From contig NZ_WKJZ01000001.1 in NCBI RefSeq assembly GCF_009763245.1, forward strand, positions 620,001-684,000: a stretch of 64,000 nucleotides of DNA, in the 5' to 3' direction. A program made the translations under genes and the position numbers. This document shows, in pieces, positions 56,850 to 64,000 of the stretch (positions are counted from its first letter, which is position 1; every line of letters begins with the position of its first letter). A model generated the notes under the pieces. It ran no database searches, was not told the DNA's origin, and was given only the letters and a program-made list of their open reading frames with translations. Source of the stretch: Pseudomonas xionganensis. GTDB lineage: Bacteria > Pseudomonadota > Gammaproteobacteria > Pseudomonadales > Pseudomonadaceae.

Positions 56850-57428
56850 ATGTCCGGTAATTACCTGCCTTCCAATCCCCTGGCCGAGTGGCTGGGGCGT
56901 ACGGTGCTGAAACTGATGGGCTGGCGTATCGAGGGCGAGTTGCCCAGGCTCGACAAGTTTGTCGCCATCGGCGCGCACCATACCTCCAACTGGGACTTCG
57001 TGATCTTTATCGCGCTGAAATTCGTGCTGCGCCTCAATGCCCGCTGGTTCGGCAAGCACAGCATTTTTCGCTGGCCCTTCGCCGGCCTGATGCGCGCCTG
57101 GGGTGGCATCCCGATCCGCCGCGACCGGCAGCTCAATACGGTTGAGCAGGCCGTACAGGCCTTTCGTGATAACCGTGAATTTATCCTGGTGTTGTCCCCG
57201 GAAGGCACGCGCAAGAAGGTCGAGCGCTGGAAAATGGGCTTCTACCATATCGCCCTGGGTGCTGGCGTACCCATCGTTCTGGGGGCCTTGGACTATGGCA
57301 ACCGGCGGGTGGTGATCGGGCCAACCTTTTACCCCACGGGCAACGAGCAGGCCGATCTGCGGGCCATGCTCGACTTCTTTCGCCCCTTTGTGCCGAAAAA
57401 GCCCGAATATGCCTTTCACGGCGATTGA
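56850..57428 (+). CDS. Acyltransferase, PlsC family
   Basis: A 192-residue 1-acyl-glycerol-3-phosphate acyltransferase-type protein. The catalytic HX4D box is AHHTSNWDFVIF and the phosphate-binding block is LSPEGTRKKVERW. It has no long membrane anchor. It follows mutM by 37 nt. The longer in-frame reading upstream lies inside mutM and is rejected. Confidence 0.86.
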   Translation: MSGNYLPSNPLAEWLGRTVLKLMGWRIEGELPRLDKFVAIGAHHTSNWDFVIFIALKFVLRLNARWFGKHSIFRWPFAGLMRAWGGIPIRRDRQLNTVEQAVQAFRDNREFILVLSPEGTRKKVERWKMGFYHIALGAGVPIVLGALDYGNRRVVIGPTFYPTGNEQADLRAMLDFFRPFVPKKPEYAFHGD

Positions 57429-57440
57429 CGCCGGTCACGC

Positions 57441-57467
57441 TGACAATTGTCAGAGCGCTGTTATAGT
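57441..57467 (+). promoter_or_regulatory. Candidate promoter with perfect palindrome
   Basis: TGACAATTGTCA (57441-57452) is a perfect 12-bp dyad, followed 9 nt later by TATAGT (57462-57467), a good -10 box. Together they form a plausible regulated promoter for the 57505 and 57846 genes. The -35 box is poor, so an activator or repressor may bind the dyad. Confidence 0.45.
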
Positions 57468-57504
57468 TGTTGTTACCGCCTCCTAATAGCTGAAGGATCG
57501 CCCC

Positions 57505-57834
57505 ATGAAACTGTTCCGCTCGACTGCTGTTGTTCTGGCTCTGACTACTGGTCTGCTGGCGCTGCCGGCCCATGCTCAGCAGAATGCCAGCGGTGACCCG
57601 ATGTATACCACTGAATATCCGAAGACTTTTTCCATGATTGGTGATCTTTTTATCGCTCGACCTTTTCTTATTGCAGCTACTGCTGTTGGAGCCGGTGTCT
57701 TTGTTGTGTCGCTGCCTTTTTCAGCGGCAGGTGGGAATATTAAAGAGGCCGGTCGATCACTGGTAGTTGAGCCAGGAATGGCTGCGTTTGTCCGTTGCCT
57801 AGGCTGTACGACTGTCGGTTACCGTAAGGACTGA
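57505..57834 (+). CDS. Small exported hypothetical protein
   Basis: A 109-residue protein with a signal peptide ([20 protein letters not shown], cleaved near HA-QQN). A second hydrophobic stretch at about residues 52-72 ([20 protein letters not shown]) could span a membrane. The tail has two cysteines ([14 protein letters not shown]). Homologues of the same layout occur in other pseudomonads; function unknown. It ends 11 nt before the Na/Pi gene. Confidence 0.72.
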   Translation: MKLFRSTAVVLALTTGLLALPAHAQQNASGDPMYTTEYPKTFSMIGDLFIARPFLIAATAVGAGVFVVSLPFSAAGGNIKEAGRSLVVEPGMAAFVRCLGCTTVGYRKD

Positions 57835-57845
57835 TGTTGTCCTGA

Positions 57846-59708
57846 ATGCCTGAGCCTAGCTACAGTCTCCCGCATCAATGGCGTTCACTGGCCTGGCTGC
57901 TGCTATTTACCCTGTTGGCGCTCAGCTTCTGGTTGAGTGATGGCTGGCTGGCACTCTGTGCCGGCCTGGCATTGTTTCTGTTTGGCATGCAGTGCCTGGA
58001 AGAGGGTCTGCGTCAGCTGGCCGGCGGCCAGCTTGAACGCCTGCTGGCCCTGAGCACGGCCACGCCTTTCAAGAGCCTGATGTTTGGCATCACGGCCACC
58101 ATGCTGGTGCAGTCCAGCTCTCTGGTATCACTGCTGACCATTGCCTTTCTCGGCGCCGGCCTGATCCAGCTGGCGGCCGGTATCGCCATTATCTTCGGTG
58201 CCAACCTGGGTACCACCAGTGGTATCTGGCTGCTGGCCCTGGCCGGGCACAATGTCAGTCTGGCGCCCCTGGCCCTGCCGCTGCTGGTGTTCGGGGTGCT
58301 GAGCAGTTTCAACGGCCCACGCAGTCAGGCCATCGGTCGTGTGCTGTTGGGCGTGGCGTTTCTGTTTCTCGGCATCGATCAGATGAAGAGCGGCTTCTCC
58401 GCCGTGGCCGGGGATTTCGATCCGCTGCACTATCAGGTGCCCGGCTTTCTCGGAGCCTTGCTGTTCACCGGGATTGGTCTGTTGGTCACCGTGCTGCTGC
58501 AGTCCAGCCATGCCACCCTGATGTTGACCTTGACCGCCCTGGGCGGTGGCCAGCTGGGCCTGGAGCAGGGCCTGGCCATCGCCATCGGTTCCAATATGGG
58601 CAGTACCGTGACGGCCGTGATTGGCGCCCTGGGCGGCGCCCGTGCCGGTCAGCGCCTGGCCCTGGCCCATGTGCTGTTCAACCTGACCACGGGCGTGATT
58701 GCCCTGCTGTTGCTGATGCCTCTGGCTGCACTGGTGCAGAGCATCACCATGCCTCTGGGACTGGGCACTAACACCCTGATTCAACTGGCGCTGTTCCATA
58801 CCCTGTTCAACGCCATGGGGGTCAGCCTGTTCTGGCCGTGGCAGGGCTGGCTGGCCGGTCGTTTGCAGCGCTGGCTGCCGGACCCGGTAGAGCCGCCGGT
58901 GCTGATCACTGAACTGAGCCAGCCCGAACAACAGGAGCAACAGGTCAGTCATGCCCGTTATCTCGATGACAGCGCCCTGGCCAGCGCCGACAGTGCCGCC
59001 CATGCGGTGGTTCGCGAGCTGCAACACCTGGGGCGCTTGAGCCTGGAGGTGATTTGCCATGCCCTGTATCTGCCGGTGGACCAGCTGCTGCGTGAGCGCC
59101 CAGACGAGGACGTTCTCAATGCCCGCCCCGAGCCCCATGCCCTGGACGCCGAGCAGCTGTATCAGCGGCATATCAAGGGGGTGTATGGCGATCTGCTCGA
59201 CTACATGGGGCGTTTGGAAGTCAATCTGGATGAGGCACATCAGCGCTTCTGGGTCAGTTGCCAGCTGGCCGCCCTGCAGCTGGTGGATGCGGTCAAGGAT
59301 GCCAAGCATCTGCAGAAGAACCTCGGCCGTTATCTGCGTGCCGAGGATGGTGAGGTGCGTCAGGCCTATGTGGATCTGCGCCGTCACCTGCTGGGTGTGC
59401 TGCACGAGATGCGCGCGCTGGGCCATCTGGAGCTGCCCGAACAGGCCTGGAGCGAGCGCCTGGAGTTGCTCGACAGCGAGGCTGCTACCTTCGACAAGCG
59501 CTTTCGCGAACACATCTTCGCCGGGGTGCGCGAGCGCCAGCTGACGGGGCAGCAGGCCGGTTCGCTGATGAACGATCTGGGCTATGTCAGCCGCATTACC
59601 CAGAGCCTGCGCAATGTGCTGATGCTGGGCCAGGGCGATGGCAATGAGCTGTTTCGGCCGTTGCGGCAGATGCTCGCCGAAGATGGACCCTTGATTCAGC
59701 TGACCTGA
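57846..59708 (+). CDS. Na/Pi cotransporter family protein with PhoU-like domain
   Basis: A 620-residue membrane protein of the NptA/YjbB (Na_Pi_cotrans) group. Two inverted repeats each carry the QSS motif (MLVQSSSLVSLLTIAFLGAG and VLLQSSHATLMLTLTALGGG), and GANLGTTSG and GSNMGSTVTAV mark the substrate loops. Residues about 360-600 form a PhoU-like helical cytoplasmic domain. Role in phosphate export or uptake is uncertain. Follows the small exported protein at 11 nt. Confidence 0.9.
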   Translation: MPEPSYSLPHQWRSLAWLLLFTLLALSFWLSDGWLALCAGLALFLFGMQCLEEGLRQLAGGQLERLLALSTATPFKSLMFGITATMLVQSSSLVSLLTIAFLGAGLIQLAAGIAIIFGANLGTTSGIWLLALAGHNVSLAPLALPLLVFGVLSSFNGPRSQAIGRVLLGVAFLFLGIDQMKSGFSAVAGDFDPLHYQVPGFLGALLFTGIGLLVTVLLQSSHATLMLTLTALGGGQLGLEQGLAIAIGSNMGSTVTAVIGALGGARAGQRLALAHVLFNLTTGVIALLLLMPLAALVQSITMPLGLGTNTLIQLALFHTLFNAMGVSLFWPWQGWLAGRLQRWLPDPVEPPVLITELSQPEQQEQQVSHARYLDDSALASADSAAHAVVRELQHLGRLSLEVICHALYLPVDQLLRERPDEDVLNARPEPHALDAEQLYQRHIKGVYGDLLDYMGRLEVNLDEAHQRFWVSCQLAALQLVDAVKDAKHLQKNLGRYLRAEDGEVRQAYVDLRRHLLGVLHEMRALGHLELPEQAWSERLELLDSEAATFDKRFREHIFAGVRERQLTGQQAGSLMNDLGYVSRITQSLRNVLMLGQGDGNELFRPLRQMLAEDGPLIQLT

Positions 59709-59781
59709 GTGCGGGTGCTTTATCGATCCAGCCCATGGCCGTGCAGGGTGGATAAGCGCGTCTGGCGCCCTTCAGTCGGGT

Positions 59782-61488
59782 TCAGGGCTTGATCGGCGCC
59801 ATGATGGCGCTCTCGCCGATGCCTCGTGGGTCACTGGCGGCCTGCACCTGTCCCGTGGTTTTCTCCCAGAGCAGCACCTGCTGATTGCCGTACGGGCGTG
59901 TGGTGGCTTTCAGCTGATGGCCCAGGGCCTGTAACCCGGCTATTTCCTCGGCGTTCAGGCTGCCCGGCTCATATTCGATCAGATCGGGGCGGAACTGATG
60001 GTGGTAGCGGCCAACTGCAGGCCAGGTGGCAATGGGCGCTCCGTCCAGATATTGCAGCGCCGCCAGCAGCACCATGCTGGGAATGCGGCTGCCACCCGGG
60101 GTGCCGAAGCTGGTGAATTCGCTGGCACTTTCGATAAAGGTCGGGCTCATGGACGACAGTGGGCGCTTGCCGGCGGCAATCGCATTGGCCTGGCTGCCGG
60201 CCAGACCGTAGGCATTGGCGCCCTGCACATCGGCGGCGAAGTCATCCATTTCGTTGTTCAGCAGCACCCCGGTGCCCGGCACGGTAAAGGCGGCGCCGAA
60301 CGGCAGGTTGATCGACAGGGTGGCGGCCACGGCATTGCCGGAGGCGTCGAGCACAGTGAAATGGGTGGTGTGGTCACCCTCCTGCCAGCTGCCGGCGGGT
60401 GGCAGGCTATCGCTGGGGGTAGCCTTGTACGGGTCGATACTGGCGGCCAGGTGGCTAAGGTGAGCGGGGGCCAGCAGCTGTTTGATCGGACTGGCGACAA
60501 AGTCCGGGTCGCCCAGCAAGCCGCGATCGCGGTAGGCGCGGCGCAGGCTTTCCACTACCAGATGGCGGCGTTGCAGGGTATCGCTCTGCTGCCAGGGCAG
60601 CTGCTGCAGGATCAGCAGGCTCTGGGCGATGGCCAGCCCGCCGGCGGAGGGCGGCGGTGCACTGATCAGTTCGCGGCCTTCGGCCAGGGCGACCCGCAGC
60701 GGTTGGCGCTCGACCACTCGGTACTGGGCCAGATCTTCAAGGGTCCAGATGCCGCCTGCGGCGCGTACGCCCGCCACCAGACGCTGGGCCAATTCGCCCT
60801 GATAGAAGCCGGCAAAGCCCTGCTCACCCAGGCGTTCCAGGGTGTCGGCCAGTTCGGGCTGGCGCAGCAGGGCCAGTTCCTCGGGGATCTCCCCCTGATC
60901 GAGAAACAGGCGGGCGGTTTCCGCGTCGTCGCGCATGGCCGCCAGGCGCCAACCGGCCCGCTCACGGTAGACCCGATCGACACTGAAGCCACTGCGGGCC
61001 AGGCGGATGGCTGGTGCCAGGGCGTCGCGCAGGGGCAGTTGGCCGAAGCGTTCGGCCAGCTCCACCAGGGCGGCGGGCAAGCCGGGGATGGCGGCAGCCA
61101 GGGTGCCATCCAGGGACAGGGATCTTTGCACCTGGCCATCGACCCGATAGAGATAGGCATGGGCCGCCAGGGGTGCGCGCTCGCGGGCATCGAGAAAACG
61201 GTAGCGCGGCGTCTGGCCTGCCTCGCGCAAGAGAAAGAAACCGCCACCGCCCAGGCCCGAGCCATAGGGCTCCACCACCGCCAGGGCGGCGCTGATGGCG
61301 ATGGCGGCATCGAAGGCATTGCCGCCCAGGGCCAGGGTTTCCTGCCCGGCTACGGTGGCGGCCGGGTGGGCCGTGGCAATGGCGGCCTGGTTCGGTGCAC
61401 TGGCGGCCTGACTGGCCAGGGCGCAGAGCGCAAGCAGTGCGCCGCCCATGGCGCGCAGAAGGAGATGGCCGCGGATCAGGCGGCGCAT
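59782..61488 (-). CDS. ggt: Gamma-glutamyltranspeptidase
   Basis: Periplasmic gamma-glutamyltransferase/hydrolase (glutathione and gamma-glutamyl peptides). The 568-residue precursor has a signal peptide (LLLRAMGGALLALCALASQA), NaFDAAIAISAALAVVEPYG with GSGLGGGGFF, and the autocleavage Thr374 in DHTTHFTVLD, which becomes the beta-subunit nucleophile. SSMSPTFIESASE is the oxyanion and lid region. It may release glutamate from extracellular gamma-glutamyl compounds, fitting the gamma-glutamyl theme of the spu genes. The start at 61488 avoids reading into the repeat. Confidence 0.93.
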   Translation of the reverse strand: MRRLIRGHLLLRAMGGALLALCALASQAASAPNQAAIATAHPAATVAGQETLALGGNAFDAAIAISAALAVVEPYGSGLGGGGFFLLREAGQTPRYRFLDARERAPLAAHAYLYRVDGQVQRSLSLDGTLAAAIPGLPAALVELAERFGQLPLRDALAPAIRLARSGFSVDRVYRERAGWRLAAMRDDAETARLFLDQGEIPEELALLRQPELADTLERLGEQGFAGFYQGELAQRLVAGVRAAGGIWTLEDLAQYRVVERQPLRVALAEGRELISAPPPSAGGLAIAQSLLILQQLPWQQSDTLQRRHLVVESLRRAYRDRGLLGDPDFVASPIKQLLAPAHLSHLAASIDPYKATPSDSLPPAGSWQEGDHTTHFTVLDASGNAVAATLSINLPFGAAFTVPGTGVLLNNEMDDFAADVQGANAYGLAGSQANAIAAGKRPLSSMSPTFIESASEFTSFGTPGGSRIPSMVLLAALQYLDGAPIATWPAVGRYHHQFRPDLIEYEPGSLNAEEIAGLQALGHQLKATTRPYGNQQVLLWEKTTGQVQAASDPRGIGESAIMAPIKP

Positions 61489-61504
61489 GCCGCAGGCCTT
61501 TGGA

Positions 61505-61689
61505 GAGCGTAGCGAGCGAAGGCCAGGCAAGGCGAATCAGGCTCGGCCGCGGAATGTACGAGTTGTACATGAGCAGGCCGAGCCTGATTTACTCGCTGCG
61601 CTCGCCCTCCGGGCCAGCCTTCGGCTGTTACTCTGCTTCGCTGTGTTGCAACGCAGCATGGCCGAGCGCAGTAGCTCTCCATTGGCCTG
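61505..61689. repeat. Structured intergenic repeat, copy C
   Basis: Outer arms GAGCGTAGCGAG (61505-61516) and CTCGCTGCGCTC (61592-61603) pair with one mismatch. Inner arms AATCAGGCTCGGCC (61535-61548) and GGCCGAGCCTGATT (61576-61589) are perfect. The apical hairpin is TGTAC-GAGTT-GTACA (61555-61569) followed by TGAGCA. Two mini-hairpins follow at 61604-61614 and 61616-61626. It fills the gap between ggt and the ferredoxin gene. Confidence 0.85.
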
Positions 61690-61989
<300 letters not shown>

Positions 61990-62001
61990 CTAAAACGGAT
62001 T

Positions 62002-62594
<593 letters not shown>

Positions 62595-62603
62595 ACCGCG
62601 CCA

Positions 62604-64000
62604 TCAGGCGTTCTTGAGCCGTTCGGCCAGCAGACTGCTGAGTTTGGCGGTCAGGCCATAGATCGACAGCTGCGGGTTGGCGCCGATGCTGGTGGGGAAC
62701 AGCGAGCCGTCGTGGATCGACAGATTGCTCAGCTGGTGATGCCGACCCAGGCTGTCGGTGACCGCCTGCTGCGGGTCCTCGCCCATGGCGCAGCCGCCCA
62801 TCACATGGGCACTGCCCAGGCGGGTGCGATACAGCGCAAGCTCCAGGCCGTCGATCAGCTGCCGGGCTTCCTTCAGGGTTTTTACATAGCCGGCATCGGC
62901 GTGCAGCGGCAGTACGGCCTTGGCCCCGGCGGCGAACTGGATCTCGGCCATGCTGTGAAAGGCGCGGCGCACGCCGTCCCAGGTGTAGTCGGTCATCTGG
63001 TAGTCGAGCACCGGGCTGCCGTCGCCGCGCAGCTCCACCCGGCCCTCGGCGCTGTCCGGGTGGAAGCCGTCGCGCAGCAGGGCGAGCATCACGTTGGTAT
63101 TGGGCAGCTGCTCCATGCGCAGGGCGTTGTCGATGCCGAAACGGCCGAGCAGGGTGGCGGTCAGGGCCGGCTGCAGGGGCGGTACTTCCAGCTTGTAGGA
63201 CAGGCGCCCGGCGGCGCCATCATCCCACTGGAAGTGGTCGGAGTAGATCGACTGCGGCGCGCCGTAGAAGGGGTTGATCACCTGCTCGAACAGGGCCGCG
63301 GAGAAGTTCACCAGGTGCAGAAAGGTGCGCTTGCCGGTGCGCTGATGCGGGTCCGGTGCATTGGAGCGCAGCAGAATGCCTGGGGTGTTGATGCCGCCGC
63401 CGGCCAGTACGTAGTGTTTGGCCTTGACCCGAATCTTGCGACCCGTGGGGGTGACGCTGCGTTCATCCATCCCCAGGCATTCGATGCCGGTGACCTGGTC
63501 GCCTTCGATCAGCAGGCGCTCCGCGCGGGCCAGATAGAGCAGTTCACCGCCCTTGTCCAGGGTCGCGGGGATGGTGGTGACCAGCATCGACTGCTTGGCG
63601 TTGGTCGGGCAGCCCATGCCGCAGTAGCCCAGGTTCCAGCAGCCGCGCACGTTGCGCGGAATTACCTGCCAGTCGTAGCCGAGCTGTTCGCAGCCGCGGC
63701 TGATCACCGCGTTGTTGGCGTTCGGCGGCACGGCCCAGGGGGCGACGCCCAGGCGCTGTTCCATGCGCTCGAACCAGGGCGCCATCTCCTCGGGGCTATG
63801 GCCTTGTACGCCATGTTCTTTGGCCCAGTGTTCCAGAGTCGGGGCGGGGGTGCGAAAGCTCGACGTCCAGTTGATCAAGGTGGTGCCGCCGACGGCGCGG
63901 CCCTGCATGATGGTGATGGCGCCGTCCTTGCTCATGCGGCCGATGCCTTCCTGATAGAGCTCGGCGTAGGCCTTGTCCTCCAGCATCTTGAAGTCGTCGC
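62604..64000 (-). CDS. GMC-family oxidoreductase (5' end outside window)
   Basis: At least 460 residues from a FAD-dependent glucose-methanol-choline-type dehydrogenase; the frame stays open to the right edge (upstream of a Met at 63986), so the N-terminal FAD-binding motif is missing from view. Visible parts are GRAVGGTTLINWTSSFRTPA, WNLGYCGMGCPTNAKQSMLV and HVMGGCAMGEDPQQAVTDSL with the active-site region and the C-terminal SIHDGSLFPTSIGANPQLSI. The substrate is probably an alcohol. Neighbour coaD-fdx order as in PAO1 supports assignment. Confidence 0.85.
   Translation of the reverse strand, partial: DDFKMLEDKAYAELYQEGIGRMSKDGAITIMQGRAVGGTTLINWTSSFRTPAPTLEHWAKEHGVQGHSPEEMAPWFERMEQRLGVAPWAVPPNANNAVISRGCEQLGYDWQVIPRNVRGCWNLGYCGMGCPTNAKQSMLVTTIPATLDKGGELLYLARAERLLIEGDQVTGIECLGMDERSVTPTGRKIRVKAKHYVLAGGGINTPGILLRSNAPDPHQRTGKRTFLHLVNFSAALFEQVINPFYGAPQSIYSDHFQWDDGAAGRLSYKLEVPPLQPALTATLLGRFGIDNALRMEQLPNTNVMLALLRDGFHPDSAEGRVELRGDGSPVLDYQMTDYTWDGVRRAFHSMAEIQFAAGAKAVLPLHADAGYVKTLKEARQLIDGLELALYRTRLGSAHVMGGCAMGEDPQQAVTDSLGRHHQLSNLSIHDGSLFPTSIGANPQLSIYGLTAKLSSLLAERLKNA

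Overview
The window looks like a Pseudomonas chromosome (GC-rich, gammaproteobacterial gene families throughout). From memory, gene order largely follows the P. aeruginosa PAO1 interval PA0292-PA0364: aguA, the spu polyamine cluster, a HacB-type acylase, a prolyl-hydroxylase-like protein, serA, a D-2-hydroxyglutarate-type oxidase, a second polyamine transporter, rpiA-ilvA, folA, ilvD, mutM, fdx, coaD and a GMC oxidoreductase. The second transporter sits at another place here. I could not run a search, so species and synteny are inference.

Layout. 1-1841: a divergent OsmC-like gene and a BigR/SqrR-type sulfur-sensing repressor with two YeeE/PmpAB membrane proteins and a DUF2892 protein. 2069-16404: polyamine catabolism and uptake: TetR regulator-aguA, an extra PotF-like binding protein, spuI, then spuABCDEFGH. 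16529-17491: a PAS-GGDEF cyclase. 17598-20590: small minus-strand genes, partly AT-rich, two of them followed by attC-like sites. 20704-33315: a small hypothetical, M20 peptidase, AHL-acylase-like enzyme, AraC regulator, chemoreceptor, periplasmic binding protein, thioredoxin-like protein, alpha/beta hydrolase, DUF2059, 2OG oxygenase, DUF6160-like and DUF523 proteins. 33373-48821: serine and isoleucine/valine metabolism (serA, ilvA, ilvD), rpiA, folA, a DUF2868/GTPase pair and a membrane GGDEF protein. 49072-53455: a second complete polyamine-type ABC transporter. 53744-64000: RlmI-like methyltransferase, HDOD protein, mutM, acyltransferase, Na/Pi transporter, gamma-glutamyltransferase, ferredoxin, coaD and a 3' portion of a GMC oxidoreductase.

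The polyamine genes form the main theme. Agmatine is deiminated by AguA; putrescine and spermidine enter by SpuDEFGH and are gamma-glutamylated (SpuI/SpuB), transaminated (SpuC) and deglutamylated (SpuA). A second transporter and an orphan binding protein add uptake capacity. The usual aguB is absent between the TetR gene and aguA.

The most unusual signals are non-coding. Three intergenic elements (about 1886-2075, 30351-30490, 61505-61689) share an apical hairpin, while their stems differ in sequence yet stay perfectly complementary, i.e. show compensatory changes. Two attC-like sites (19236-19309, 19988-20065) suggest an integrase-less remnant of an integron cassette array. An inverted operator pair flanks the likely aguA promoter. 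Several other dispersed inverted repeats (REP pairs, GTAGGGTGGATG elements, a 65-bp palindrome spanning two stop codons) were also found.
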